DNA of 64,000 bases from Burkholderia sp. WAC0059. GTDB lineage: Bacteria > Pseudomonadota > Gammaproteobacteria > Burkholderiales > Burkholderiaceae. This document shows positions 1-8,349 of the stretch, piece by piece; the stretch's first letter is position 1; the number at the start of each line of letters is the position of its first letter. The position numbers and the translations under genes were made by a program. The stretch spans positions 124,001 to 188,000 of the forward strand of contig NZ_PNEO01000001.1 of the NCBI RefSeq assembly GCF_002870125.1. The letters are read 5' to 3'. The notes under the pieces are model-generated. The model worked only from the letters and a program-made list of their open reading frames with translations, did not search any database and had not been told where the DNA came from.

Positions 1-514
1 CGTCGGGCGGGTCGTTGCGATGGGCGGCGAGCGCGGCGGTGATGTCGGTGCGCATGCAATCGACGTGGATGTGCAACTGGTTCTGCGAGCGGCGCGTCGA
101 TGCGTTGATTTCGAGGCCGAGCTGGTCGGCCGCGAGCGGCACGCCGGCCCGCTCCTGAACGTAGTGGCCGGCCTTCCAGGCAGCGGCCCAGTATTCCGGC
201 GAGCCGGCGTAGAGGATCTCGGGGCTCTCGATACCCGGCACGCGATCGGTCGGGATCAGCAGATATTGCGTATGGCCGTTGATGTCCTTGAGGACTGCAT
301 AGCGGTGTTGCAGATCGACCTCGGTGCAGGGGCCGGGATGCTCGCCGTTGCTCGCCTCGGGCACGCACTGGCCGCCCACGATCTTCCATAGGGCGTCCGA
401 ATCGGCCGAGGCGAGATGGGTGCAGCCGCCGGTGGCGGCGAGCAGGGCGGCGAGTCCGGTTGCGAGGGCGGCGAAACGGACGGTCTGGAGGAGGTGGACG
501 ATACGCTTGGTCAT
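1..514 (-). CDS. cdh: CDP-diacylglycerol pyrophosphatase, 3' end outside window
   Basis: Only the first 171 codons are present; the gene runs off the left edge. The family hydrolyses CDP-diacylglycerol to phosphatidate and CMP at the inner membrane. The N-terminus is a membrane anchor or signal segment (hydrophobic residues about 12-28, ending in a Gly-Gly-Cys that is not a clean lipobox). A conserved early block follows (LWKIVGGQCVP, residues 42-52), and then the HIT-like signature NQLHIHVDC with His148 and His150, which carries the catalytic histidine in this family. The ATG at 514 is followed at once by a Lys/Arg then hydrophobic start typical of exported proteins; the ribosome site is weak. 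Family assignment is from recognition of these motifs. Confidence 0.85.
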   Translation of the reverse strand, partial: MTKRIVHLLQTVRFAALATGLAALLAATGGCTHLASADSDALWKIVGGQCVPEASNGEHPGPCTEVDLQHRYAVLKDINGHTQYLLIPTDRVPGIESPEILYAGSPEYWAAAWKAGHYVQERAGVPLAADQLGLEINASTRRSQNQLHIHVDCMRTDITAALAAHRNDPPD

Positions 515-839
515 GTCGGCGAGGCTCGGCGTAGGCAACGGGATGGAAAAACGCGCGGCCGGCCTGGCGCCGTTTGCCGGGCTGGCCGGCGGGACTTCTG
601 CGGATGGGGCGGCTCGCGCGCGGAGCGATGCAGCAGCCCGCATGTTGCCACGGGACGGGGCACAGGAAGATGACGACGACCAGGATGATGCGCGGCCGGC
701 GCGGGCCGGACGATGGAAAAGGAGGAGCGGCGGCCGGTCGGGCCGTCACGGCGGGGCGCGGTTGGGTGCGAGCCGCCGGCGAGATCGAAATGGAGGGTTT
801 TCGGCGGCAGGCGGGGGGCCTTGCCGCGGTAGGGCGGCG
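515..839. other. intergenic, no gene seen
   Basis: About 325 bases between two minus-strand genes. Open frames here are rich in Arg, Gly and Pro and look like GC-driven shadows. No convincing hairpin with a T-tract or promoter was found. Confidence 0.5.
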
Positions 840-1073
840 TTACGCGCAGGCGCGCACGCCGCGGTGATCGTCGATCCACATGCGGGCCCAGCGCGAGGCA
901 TAGGCAAGCGCATGCTCTTCGTCGAAGAAATAGTCGAGCGCGTCGAACGACCAGGCCCTGCCCATGTGGACCGACGACGTTTCGATGGTGAGGCCGGCGG
1001 CGAACAGGCCGTTGGGCAGCGGCTGTGCCGTCAGGGCGACTTCGTAGCCTTTGTAGCGAATGGATTGATTCAT
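840..1073 (-). CDS. small conserved protein of unknown function
   Basis: 77 residues starting MNQSIRYKGYEV. I place the start at the ATG at 1073 because the upstream extension lacks family-like sequence. It has no signal peptide or membrane segment, so it is probably cytoplasmic. The pattern is a short beta-rich half (RYKGYEVALTAQPLPNGLF) and a C-terminal helix (HALAYASRWARMWIDD). The same pattern recurs inside the DNA-binding protein at 50006-51109 (WRGYLMKLVVQPVRNRMF, then AKQFAFDWARKWVEHE). I read it as a free-standing copy of that domain. Small proteins of this shape occur in Burkholderia genomes. No function is known to me. Confidence 0.7.
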   Translation of the reverse strand: MNQSIRYKGYEVALTAQPLPNGLFAAGLTIETSSVHMGRAWSFDALDYFFDEEHALAYASRWARMWIDDHRGVRACA

Positions 1074-1349
1074 GGCGTGGCTATCCGCTTGAGTGACGTT
1101 GCGTTGCGAGTAGGACACACGATAGGGCACGCGGCGCGCGACGGAAACCAATCTTTATTCGCAAGCAAATGACGGGCGGCCTGCAACGGTTTTCGCCGTG
1201 ACGACGGGAAGCGCTCGCGCGGCGGGAATAACGGTGCGCCACGGCGACCGGGGCGGCATGGCGGACGATGCGGAACCGCCCCCGCGCGGCGATGCGTGCC
1301 GGGCGCTCCGCACCGTCCCGCCGTTCGTATCGGCGGCGAACCGGATGCT

Positions 1350-2006
1350 TCAGACGGCGAGGCTCAGCAGACTTGCCGGGGACGTTTCTTCGGACGCTGC
1401 ACCCGTTTGTGACGCGGCGCGATGCGTATTGAATGCCAGCGCGAACTGCGCGGCCTGGGTGCCGACGGTCGAGAGCTGGTCCACGACCTTCGGGTCCGAG
1501 CACTGATGGGCGCTCTCGAAGCGCGTTTCGAGCGTGTTGATGCCGGCGCCGAACGGCGTCGGCCAGCCGCGCAGCGCATGGACGATCGAGCGCAGCGAAG
1601 TGAGCACCGAGCCGGCGGCCTGCCAGCCGTAGGCCGTGACGATGCAGCCGACCGCGCGTCCGTCCAGATAGGGGCGGCTGTCGTTGCGCAGTTCCTCGAG
1701 CGTGTCGAGCGCGTTCTTTACGAGGCCCGATACGCCGCCGTGATACCCGGGCGTCGCGATGATGACGGCATCGGCCGCGCGGACCGCCTCGATCAGTTCG
1801 AGCTGGGCGTCGGTGCGCTGCGCGCTTTCGGGCGCGTAGTGCGGGAGGCTGTGCAGAAAGGTGCCGCCGAACAGTTGCGTGCGTGCGCCCGCGTGTTCGG
1901 CGCCGCGCAGCGCGAAGCCGAGCGCGCGCTCGGTCGACGATGCAGCGCGCGTCGTCCCGCCGATGCCGACGACGAGCGGCAGGCGGGGGGAATGGGATGT
2001 ACTCAA
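1350..2006 (-). CDS. NAD(P)H-dependent FMN reductase family protein
   Basis: 218 residues, flavodoxin-like fold. Near the N-terminus, GIGGTTRAASSTERAL forms the phosphate-binding loop for FMN. The mid-protein motif ATPGYHGGVSGLVKNALD (about residues 84-101) matches the flavin-ring-binding segment of the SsuE/MsuE/ChrR-type reductases. It should reduce FMN or a quinone-like substrate with NAD(P)H in the cytoplasm. The start is a TTG at 2006, supported by a strong GGAGGAG seven bases upstream; there is no ATG nearby in frame. The gene stands alone, with minus-strand neighbours well separated, so the physiological partner (for example a monooxygenase) cannot be inferred. Confidence 0.85.
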   Translation of the reverse strand: MSTSHSPRLPLVVGIGGTTRAASSTERALGFALRGAEHAGARTQLFGGTFLHSLPHYAPESAQRTDAQLELIEAVRAADAVIIATPGYHGGVSGLVKNALDTLEELRNDSRPYLDGRAVGCIVTAYGWQAAGSVLTSLRSIVHALRGWPTPFGAGINTLETRFESAHQCSDPKVVDQLSTVGTQAAQFALAFNTHRAASQTGAASEETSPASLLSLAV

Positions 2007-2412
2007 CGAATGCTCCTCCGGTGACGGGCGGCAGGGGATGGACGCTGCGATCGAACGCTTGTCACCTGACGAACGAAGCCCGAACCGCCATCTTAGTGAG
2101 CGGTTCGCGCCGGACGAAGCGACTTTTCGTTCTAACGATATGAGCGGGTCGGGTTACTGCTGCGTATCGCGCGACGGCTGGGCCGGCACCGTCGTTCCTT
2201 CGCGGTTTGATCGCCGGTCGGCGGCCATATCCATATGCGAAAGCATTGGTTGGTCGCGGCGGCGGGGCTGCTTATGATGGACCCGTCTCCTCCATGACAT
2301 CTCCTTGACATGGGATTGGGCCCCGTACCGTCACCGGTAGCGGGGTCTTTTTTTTATCGTCGACGGGTTCCCGCATGGGGCGATGCATGCCGGGCGACTC
2401 CGCCCGTTCGCC
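2007..2412. other. intergenic region with an orphan plus-strand terminator
   Basis: About 400 bases between two minus-strand genes. It contains an intrinsic terminator pointing to the plus strand (2319-2355) with no annotated plus-strand gene before it. A 20-codon frame (2235-2297, MRKHWLVAAAGLLMMDPSPP) looks like a short signal-type peptide but has no clear ribosome site. The likeliest content is a small RNA or a short leader transcript. Confidence 0.4.
2319..2355 (+). terminator. intrinsic terminator, orphan
   Basis: Inverted repeat CCCCG-TACCG / CCGGTA-G-CGGGG with a three-base loop and one bulge, followed by TC and eight T residues. The T-tract lies only on the plus-strand side, so it ends a plus-strand transcript that begins somewhere in 2007-2318. 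Confidence 0.7.
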
Positions 2413-2778
2413 CTACAGGGCCAGGGGCGTGCGGACCGGCCGGCCGCCGGCGGCCACGTGGTAGCCGACTTGCAGCGGATGACCGTTCGGACCGATTTGC
2501 GGCGTGAGGCCGGGATGGCGGCGCGGGGCCGCGGCGTGACGCCAGGGCGCCGACGCCTGCATGGCGGACCCGGTTACCCGATGCGGCGCGGAATGTCCGC
2601 CAGCATTCGGGGCCAGCTTGCGCCTTGCGTGCCGGGCAAGGCTTCTCCGGCTGCCGACGTGGGCCCGATGGACCGGTTGGCGTACCTCGGGCGGATTCCA
2701 GACTTCGGCGTAGTGTTCCTCGGCAAACGCGGTGGATGCGAGGGCGCACAGCAAGGCCCCCGCCATGATGAATCGCAC
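2413..2778 (-). CDS. small secreted/periplasmic protein, unknown function
   Basis: 121 residues if started at the GTG at 2778, which has GGAG seven bases upstream; an internal ATG (2766) is possible but has no ribosome site. The signal peptide is clear: a short hydrophobic core ending STAFA, then mature EEHYAEVWNPPEVRQP. The mature protein is basic and His/Pro-rich in the middle. It ends with LTPQIGPNGHPLQVGYH and a short tail that looks conserved and ordered. I recognise similar small secreted proteins in Burkholderia, but no activity is known. Expected location is the periplasm. Confidence 0.65.
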   Translation of the reverse strand: MRFIMAGALLCALASTAFAEEHYAEVWNPPEVRQPVHRAHVGSRRSLARHARRKLAPNAGGHSAPHRVTGSAMQASAPWRHAAAPRRHPGLTPQIGPNGHPLQVGYHVAAGGRPVRTPLAL

Positions 2779-3133
2779 GTCAATTCTCCGTATTGATGAA
2801 CCGGCCGGCCGGAAGTGTCGGAAATATACGCCCGCTTTCGCGTTCGCGCTGCGGCGTTCGCTGTCGCGGCGAAGTCGTTCCAACGCGCAGCGTCATCGAA
2901 TGTCGTTTGCCGCGTGTCCGGTCTTCGCACACTGTACATTCATACAGCTCATCGTGCAAACGCCGGACGCGGCTGTCCGGGCGCCGGGATTCCACCATGC
3001 CGGCCGGAAGGGCGCGCCATGCGTGTTTGACGGGATCGGCCGTATGCGGTGAGAGCGGAGGGATTGCTGCCGGAAAAGGAGAACAGCATGGCGGGCCGCG
3101 TGGGCGTGGGCGGCGGGCGGACGTCGATCGGAA
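2779..3133. other. intergenic, no gene seen
   Basis: About 355 bases between two minus-strand genes. It must hold the promoter of the secreted protein ending at 2413, but I see no strong -35/-10 pair, no terminator with a T-tract and no convincing reading frame. Confidence 0.45.
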
Positions 3134-3346
3134 TCAGCGCGGCGCGTTGCGCTTGCGGAGTTCCTGGGTCGCGGCGATCGGGATGCGCGCGTCGTCCCAG
3201 GTCGCCAGCCATTCCACTTCTTTCGACGCGAATATCTGGCCGTGATTGCGCAGCGCGTATTGCAGGGAATCGACGACGTAGTTGCGGATGATTTCCGGCG
3301 TACGCTGGTCGTCGAGGACGGCACGGAGTGCTTCTAGCGTGGCCAT
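3134..3346 (-). CDS. small soluble hypothetical protein
   Basis: 70 residues, start ATG at 3346. The sequence is mostly helical: MATLEALRAVLDDQRTPEII, then NYVVDSLQYALRNHGQIFAS, then an acidic/aromatic stretch (KEVEWLATWDDARIPIA). There is no signal peptide, membrane span or Cys. Codon use is normal for the region, and the long frame extending upstream of this ATG is a low-complexity shadow of the DUF4148 gene. I do not recognise a family; it may be a small regulatory or stress protein. Confidence 0.6.
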   Translation of the reverse strand: MATLEALRAVLDDQRTPEIIRNYVVDSLQYALRNHGQIFASKEVEWLATWDDARIPIAATQELRKRNAPR

Positions 3347-3471
3347 CGAGTTGCTCCGACAAGGCGAAGCGTCTTTTATCGCACGACAAAAAACGCCCGG
3401 CCAGACAAAGAGAAGAGGGGGTTCGGAGCGGCTGCCGGCAAGGCTGTCCGTCCCGGTCCGAAGCCGTGTGT

Positions 3472-3741
3472 TTACTGGCCCGATTGCGCCGAACCGCCCG
3501 GGCCTGCCGCGGCGCTGGCCGCGGCTTTTTCGGCGGCCACGCGCGCTTCGGCGGCCTGAATGTTGTCTGGGTAGTGAATCCAGTCGTGCGGGTTGTAGCC
3601 GGCCTTTTCGAGTTGAGCGAGATCCGCTTCGACCTCGGCGCGCGTGAGCGGCGGCTGGGACTGGGCGAACGAAACGGCGGGTCCGGCGGCGACTACGGCG
3701 GCCGCGGCGGTCAGCGTCAGGGCCTTGAGAAGCGACTTCAT
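3472..3741 (-). CDS. DUF4148 small secreted protein
   Basis: 89 residues from the ATG at 3741 (GGAGAA eight bases upstream). A Sec signal peptide (MKSLLKALTLTAAAAVVAA, ending VSFA) is followed by the DUF4148 core LTRAEVEADLAQLEKAGYNP, then HYPDNIQAAEARVAAEKAA and a low-complexity Ala/Gly/Ser tail. The family is widespread and multi-copy in Burkholderia; its molecular role is unknown and the proteins are taken to be periplasmic. A paralogue lies at 36105-36428 with the same core order. Confidence 0.9.
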   Translation of the reverse strand: MKSLLKALTLTAAAAVVAAGPAVSFAQSQPPLTRAEVEADLAQLEKAGYNPHDWIHYPDNIQAAEARVAAEKAAASAAAGPGGSAQSGQ

Positions 3742-3851
3742 GATTGATTTCTCCGACACGGCGCGGCACTGCCGGGCGGCAGGCCGGCCGATGGCTCCAC
3801 TGTAGGCGGTCGGAGACCCGGGGTGAACGCCCGGTCCGGCGAATTCATTAT

Positions 3852-3865
3852 TTGCCGGACGGCAA
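3852..3865. promoter_or_regulatory. 14-bp palindrome upstream of DUF4148 gene
   Basis: TTGCCG-GA-CGGCAA, perfect 6-bp arms, about 110 bases upstream of the DUF4148 start and just past the ferredoxin stop. It could be an operator or part of a short hairpin. No regulator can be named. Confidence 0.3.
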
Positions 3866-3907
3866 TAGTGCGAGCCGTGCGAGCCGCCGCCGGCACGGAA
3901 CCCGGCG

Positions 3908-4219
3908 TCACGTCGAGACGGCGCCGGGCGCTTCTATCACGAGATCGGTTTCGGCGACCGCCACGCACGGCAGGATCAGCCCTTCCGCTTTTTCCTCCGG
4001 CATGAGCCCCGGCCATTCGACCGTATAGCGGATCGTGCCGCTGACGAGGCGGGCGAGGCAGGTCCGGCAGGTTCCGTTGCGGCACGAGCGCGGCAGGCGG
4101 ATTCTCGCGAGTCCGGCGGCTTCGAGCAGCGTGAGTCCGGCGGGCGCCTCGAACGTCTGGCCGAGCGGTTCGACGCGTACCAGAGGGGCGGTCGGGGCGG
4201 AACGATCTTCGGGGCTCAT
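3908..4219 (-). CDS. 2Fe-2S plant-type ferredoxin
   Basis: 103 residues. The cluster-binding pattern is complete: Cys46, Cys51, Cys54 (C-x4-C-x2-C, in SCRNGTCRTCL) and Cys85 (LPCVAVA), which is the plant/bacterial [2Fe-2S] ferredoxin arrangement. It should act as a cytoplasmic one-electron carrier. The domain fills the whole protein, so it is not a reductase fusion. The gene is isolated; no oxygenase or reductase partner is adjacent, so the redox partner is unknown. Start ATG at 4219. Confidence 0.85.
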   Translation of the reverse strand: MSPEDRSAPTAPLVRVEPLGQTFEAPAGLTLLEAAGLARIRLPRSCRNGTCRTCLARLVSGTIRYTVEWPGLMPEEKAEGLILPCVAVAETDLVIEAPGAVST

Positions 4220-4464
4220 GCGGCGGACGTGATGACGGAATGAATGGGCGGAGGTGAATGGCGAATGGCGAGCCGGGAACGCGCCGTGGCGCGCGCCGCA
4301 GCCTTATCTACGACAGCGTATCTGCGTCAAGCTTAACCGGTGCTCTCCCTGGCTTGCGTTCGCGCGCGCAAGTGCCAGGATGAAAAGAGAGGGACGCGCT
4401 CTTCGTGCCGCGTCCGGCCGGCGGCGGCATGCCGCCGCCGGCTCCGTCTCGTCGGGAGGTCGTC

Positions 4465-4668
4465 ATGGTGCGAAGCGAATGGCAGGTCGTGCTGGCGGCG
4501 CTGGCGATATTCGCCGCGCTCATGGGCATGGCGGTTTCGATCCACGGGATGGTGTACGACGACCATCGGGTCGCGCTGACCGGGGCGGCGTCGACGGGGC
4601 TCGGCATCGCCCTGTTCGTCGTCATGCTGAATCGGTTCCCGGACGAGACGCGGCGCCACGGTCCCTGA
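4465..4668 (+). CDS. small two-span membrane protein
   Basis: 67 residues from the ATG at 4465, chosen because GGGAGG lies five bases upstream; a longer in-frame upstream extension is Pro/Gly-rich and unlikely. Two hydrophobic segments (about 7-25 and 38-54) are separated by a short polar loop with HGMVYDDHR, and the C-terminus is charged (RFPDETRRHGP). Expected in the inner membrane. No family recognised. Confidence 0.6.
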   Translation: MVRSEWQVVLAALAIFAALMGMAVSIHGMVYDDHRVALTGAASTGLGIALFVVMLNRFPDETRRHGP

Positions 4669-4916
4669 CAACGCGCGGCGTAGGCGCTGCTCGCGCGGCG
4701 CGTTTCGCGACCGCCGCCGGAAGAGGACGCCTGTCCTTTTCGGTTTGCGCTCATGTCGACCTTGCGGTGCGCCGCCAGTCGTCTAAAGTGAATCCCATCA
4801 GCCGTCGCAAACGTATCGTCAGGCGCCGGCCGATTCTTCCCCTGCACGACACAGTCCGTGTCCGGTCCGCGGCGACCGGCGCGGGTCGTTTCATTCGTCA
4901 ACCGAAGGCGATGCCC

Positions 4917-5237
4917 ATGCAGATCATTTTTCCGAAAGAAGCCCCCGCCTATTCGGGGCCGGAGTTGACGCTGGCATTTCCGGTCATGATCGACGGCGAA
5001 CGGGTGGAGTGCACGATTACCGCCGCAGCGCTGGAAGACCACTTCGGCGCGGCCTCGCCGCGGGCCGAAGACATGCTCGGCGCGTTCGACGCGCATCGCG
5101 ACCGGATCGAGGCCGTCGCGCGCCGGCTGCTGTCGGAAACGCGGGCGCAGTGCCTCGTGCTGCGCAGCGGCTACGTGCGGTTCGTTCACCTGCACGCTAC
5201 CGGGACCGTGTCGGGTTTCGTCTCCGGTTCCGCCTGA
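4917..5237 (+). CDS. DUF1488 family protein
   Basis: 106 residues from the second of two close ATGs (MQIIFP at 4917), which puts GAAGG at a usual distance of eight bases; the first ATG (4911) is too close to it. The protein shows the DUF1488 pattern: an opening beta strand with a Pro/Tyr turn, LTLAFPVMIDGERVECTITA, then ALEDHFGA, and a helix with AFDAHRDRIEAVARRLL. It is a small cytoplasmic protein with no known biochemical role. It stands alone between a small membrane gene and the convergent cytochrome b561 gene. Confidence 0.8.
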   Translation: MQIIFPKEAPAYSGPELTLAFPVMIDGERVECTITAAALEDHFGAASPRAEDMLGAFDAHRDRIEAVARRLLSETRAQCLVLRSGYVRFVHLHATGTVSGFVSGSA

Positions 5238-5326
5238 TTTCTGCCTGGTTCCGCCCGATTGCCGCGCTCCGGGTTCCACGCGAGCGCGGCGCACCGGCGT
5301 TCTGACGGACCGACCCGCCCGGCGCG

Positions 5327-5887
5327 TCAGCCGCGGGACGAATGGCGGCCCCCTCGCGCCGCCCAGCTCATGCGGCGCAGCGTATTGTCGCGCAGCACGA
5401 GGTGATGCCCGATGGCGGCCAGCGCGTGCAGACCGACTATCCAGTAGAAGGCGTTGCCGATCAGGACGTGCGCGCTTTTCAGTACGCGCCGCGCGATCGG
5501 GTCGGGGGCGATGAGCTGGATATGCAGGCCGAGCCCGGCCAGCACGACGGGATGGCCGCCCGTATTGACCATCAGGATGCCGAGCAGCGGCTGCACGAAG
5601 ATGAAGAGATAGAGCGCGAGGTGGACGAGGCGCGAGAGGAACGCGAGCAGCCGCGGCGCGTCGATTTCCGTCGGCGCGCCGTGCCAGAGCCGCCACAGCA
5701 GCCTCGGCACCGCGAGCGTGAACACGAGCGAGCCTGCCCAGAAATGCACGTTGGTCCAGAACAGGCGGCCGGGCGCGCCGGCGGGGCCGCGGACTTCGAT
5801 GGCAAGCCAGGCCAGCGCGACCAGCAGGAACATCGCCCAGTGAAAGAAAACGGCAGGTTTCGAGTATTGCCCGGTAGGGGAAGGCAC
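5327..5887 (-). CDS. cytochrome b561 family protein
   Basis: 186 residues with four hydrophobic helices. The first begins at FFHWAMFLLVALAWLAIE, with a His placed to bind heme b; further candidate ligands are in the second helix (NVHFWAGSLVF) and in the last two (SAHVLIGNAFYWIVGLHALA, GHHLVLRDN). This is the CybB-type diheme membrane electron carrier, thought to pass electrons from ubiquinol to superoxide or other acceptors. The start is GTG at 5887 with GGAG upstream. No periplasmic partner such as a YceI protein lies next to it. Confidence 0.85.
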   Translation of the reverse strand: MPSPTGQYSKPAVFFHWAMFLLVALAWLAIEVRGPAGAPGRLFWTNVHFWAGSLVFTLAVPRLLWRLWHGAPTEIDAPRLLAFLSRLVHLALYLFIFVQPLLGILMVNTGGHPVVLAGLGLHIQLIAPDPIARRVLKSAHVLIGNAFYWIVGLHALAAIGHHLVLRDNTLRRMSWAARGGRHSSRG

Positions 5888-6043
5888 GGCGGCGGACTCC
5901 GGCGATGAGCGGATGAAGCGGATGAGGGAGATTCCTGCCGCGCAGCATAAAGGATGTGCCCGCCGAAGGGAACCCGCGGCCGCAAGGCCTCCCAGGCATT
6001 TTCCCGACCTGAACCGGGCCGTCGGCGCGGTCGTAGCCTATTC

Positions 6044-7345
6044 CTATCCCGAGCCGAGATAGCAGAAGCGGAACAGGAAGACCGCCGCGATGATCCACAC
6101 CACCGGCTTGACCTCGCGCCCGCGCCCGGTAAGCAGCTTCAGGACGGCATAGGAAATGAAGCCGAACGCGACGCCGTTGGCGATCGAATAGGTGAACGGC
6201 ATCGCGAGCGCCGTGAGGACGGCCGGCACGGTTTCGGTCGCGTCGTCCCACGGCAGCTCGACGAGGTCGCGCAGCATCAGGCACGACACGTAGAGCAGCG
6301 CGGGCGCCGTGGCGTAGCCCGGCACGACGCCGGCGAGCGGCGCGATGAAGAGGCAGGCGAGAAAGAGCGCCGCCACGGTGAGCGCGGTCAGCCCCGTGCG
6401 GCCGCCCGTCTGCACGCCCGCCGCGCTTTCGATGTAGGCCGTGGTCGACGACGTGCCGAGCAGCGCGCCGGCCACGATGGCCGTGCTGTCGGCCAGCAGG
6501 GCGCGGTTCAGCCGGTGCATCCGGCCGTGCGCGAGCAGCCCGGCGCGGCCGGCGACGCCCATCAGCGTGCCGGTCGCGTCGAAGAGTTCGACGAGGAAGA
6601 ACACGAGAATCACGTTGAGCACGCCGCCCGAGAGCGCCGCGCGGACGTCGAGCTTCAGGAACGTCGGCGCGAGCGGGGGCGGCGCGGCGAAGACGCCGTG
6701 AAACGCGTTGCCGCCGAAGAAAAAGCTCAGCACCGTGACGCCGACGATGCCGATCAGGATCGCGCCGCGCACGCGCAGCGCATCGAGCGCGACGATGGCG
6801 AAGAAGCCGGCGATCGCGAGGATCGCGTGCGGATCGTGCAGATTGCCGAGCGTGACGAGCGTGGCCGGACTGCCGGCGATGATGCCGGCGGTGCTGAGCG
6901 AGATGATCGCGAGAAAGAGCCCGATGCCGGCCGTGATGGCCGCGCGGATCGAAGACGGGATGCCGGCGACGATCGCTTCGCGCACGCGCAGCAGCGTGAC
7001 GGCGAGAAAGAGACAGCCGGAGACGAACACGGCGCCGAGCGCGGCCTGCCAGGTGAAGCCCATGCCCTTGACGACCGTGTAGGCGAAATAGGCGTTCAGG
7101 CCCATGCCCGGCGCGAGCGCGATCGGATAGTTCGCGTAGAGGCCCATCACGCCGGAGGCGAGCGCCGCGACGAGGCAGGTCGCGACGAACACCGCGTCCT
7201 TCGGCATGCCCGCGTCGCCGAGAATGGCCGGGTTCACGAAGACGATGTAGGCCATCGTCAGGAACGTCGTCAGACCGGCAAGCAGCTCGGTGCGCAGGTT
7301 CGTTCCGGCTTCCTCGAAACCGAAATATCGCTGGATGGCGTCCAT
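6044..7345 (-). CDS. NCS2 family purine (hypoxanthine/guanine/adenine) permease
   Basis: 433 residues, multi-span transporter of the AzgA-like branch of NCS2. Recognisable blocks are an N-terminal FGFEEAGTNLRTELLAGLTT, then TFLTMAYIVFVNPAIL, the NYPIALAPGMGLNAYFAYTV motif and, later, the ELFDATGTLMGVAGRAGL and GTSSTTAYIESAAGVQTGGR motifs that shape the substrate site. It is expected to import purine bases with protons across the inner membrane. The length is normal. It is transcribed alone; no purine-degradation gene is adjacent, so the exact base is unknown. Confidence 0.9.
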   Translation of the reverse strand: MDAIQRYFGFEEAGTNLRTELLAGLTTFLTMAYIVFVNPAILGDAGMPKDAVFVATCLVAALASGVMGLYANYPIALAPGMGLNAYFAYTVVKGMGFTWQAALGAVFVSGCLFLAVTLLRVREAIVAGIPSSIRAAITAGIGLFLAIISLSTAGIIAGSPATLVTLGNLHDPHAILAIAGFFAIVALDALRVRGAILIGIVGVTVLSFFFGGNAFHGVFAAPPPLAPTFLKLDVRAALSGGVLNVILVFFLVELFDATGTLMGVAGRAGLLAHGRMHRLNRALLADSTAIVAGALLGTSSTTAYIESAAGVQTGGRTGLTALTVAALFLACLFIAPLAGVVPGYATAPALLYVSCLMLRDLVELPWDDATETVPAVLTALAMPFTYSIANGVAFGFISYAVLKLLTGRGREVKPVVWIIAAVFLFRFCYLGSG

Positions 7346-7430
7346 GAGAGCGGGGTTCCTGACAGAGAGACGGCGATTGCGGCCTGAACGGGCGGCGGCG
7401 CGTGACGCTTGCGCCGGCTACGCGCGCAGG

Positions 7431-7458
7431 GGCAATCGGCGGTGGGCAATCGGCGGTG
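7431..7458. repeat. 14-bp tandem duplication
   Basis: GGCAATCGGCGGTG occurs twice head to tail in the gap between the encapsulin stop and the permease start. It is probably a simple slippage repeat. Confidence 0.6.
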
Positions 7459-7493
7459 GGCGCCGGCAGCCGGCGACACCGGCCGGCACGCGG

Positions 7494-7539
7494 GCGCGGG
7501 CGGGTCCGCCGGGCGTGTGCCCGATCGACCCGCCCGCGC
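7494..7539 (-). terminator. GC-rich hairpin after encapsulin gene
   Basis: 13-bp perfect arms (GCGCGGGCGGGTC / GACCCGCCCGCGC) enclosing a second small stem (GGGC/GCCC). It sits ten bases beyond the encapsulin stop. There is no T-tract, so it is either a Rho-assisted or weak terminator or an mRNA 3'-end stabiliser. Confidence 0.45.
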
Positions 7540-7548
7540 CGCGTTTCG

Positions 7549-8349
7549 TCACTCCGGCTTCACGGTCACCGAGGCTTCGGTCGTGAGGAGCAGGAACGTG
7601 AAGGTTTCCTGCAGGTACAGGCGCACGGTCGTGTCGGTGTGGCCGAGGTAGCCGATCGAGAGGTCCTGGCCGAGGTGCAGGTCGAAGTCGCCGCCGCGCG
7701 TGGACAGGATGCAGCCGCCTTCGATGGCCGGCGCCCAGATGATCTCGCCGTTCACGAGCCGGCGGATGTGCTCGAGGATCGGGTAGCCCTGGTCGCTCGC
7801 CTCGCTCACGGCCGTATAGGCGTCGGCGCCGAGCAGCACCGCGTAGGGGCCGTCCACGCCTTCGAGGCGCAGTTGCGTGAGCGCCTTCGCGATGACGGTC
7901 GGGTACTCGCGGATATTGGCCGGCAGCGCGAGCGCCGGGTTCGACGAGCCTTCACGGAGGCCGACGATCTTCGCGGCCGCGTAGCCGTCGAAGATGGCGC
8001 GGTCTTCGGCGTAGGCGAGCTGCTTCGCGGCGTCCTTGGCGGGCTGCCAGTCGGAGTCGTTCGCGCCGTGCTCGACGTCGTCGATGGCCTCGCGCGAGAG
8101 CTCGAACGGCACGCGCAGCTCGACGAGCGGCCGGACCTCGCGCTGGCGCGCGCGGATGCCTTCGTGCGGCGCGGCGATGCCGGTCTGGTGCCCCGTGCCG
8201 ACGCCGGCGAGATCGGCGCCGGCCGGCCCCTTCAGGTCGACCACGCGGCGGCCCGCGACGAGGCGCCTGAACGTGCGCGAAACTTCTTCTTCGATCTGCG
8301 ACCAGGCCGCGCTGGAGAGGGGCGCCAGTTCGCGATGCAGGTTATTCAT
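7549..8349 (-). CDS. encapsulin nanocompartment shell protein (family 1)
   Basis: 266 residues, the usual size for a family 1 encapsulin with HK97 fold. It opens with NNLHRELAPLSSAAWSQIEEE, the N-terminal helix that binds cargo peptides. It contains the GRRVVDLKGPAGADLAGVGTG segment and ends with YLQETFTFLLLTTEASVTV. Many copies assemble into a protein shell that houses an enzyme. The ATG overlaps the last eight bases of the upstream peroxidase gene (ATGAATAA), so the two are co-transcribed and translationally coupled. The cargo is therefore the DyP peroxidase. Role: an enclosed peroxidase, probably against oxidative stress. Confidence 0.95.
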   Translation of the reverse strand: MNNLHRELAPLSSAAWSQIEEEVSRTFRRLVAGRRVVDLKGPAGADLAGVGTGHQTGIAAPHEGIRARQREVRPLVELRVPFELSREAIDDVEHGANDSDWQPAKDAAKQLAYAEDRAIFDGYAAAKIVGLREGSSNPALALPANIREYPTVIAKALTQLRLEGVDGPYAVLLGADAYTAVSEASDQGYPILEHIRRLVNGEIIWAPAIEGGCILSTRGGDFDLHLGQDLSIGYLGHTDTTVRLYLQETFTFLLLTTEASVTVKPE

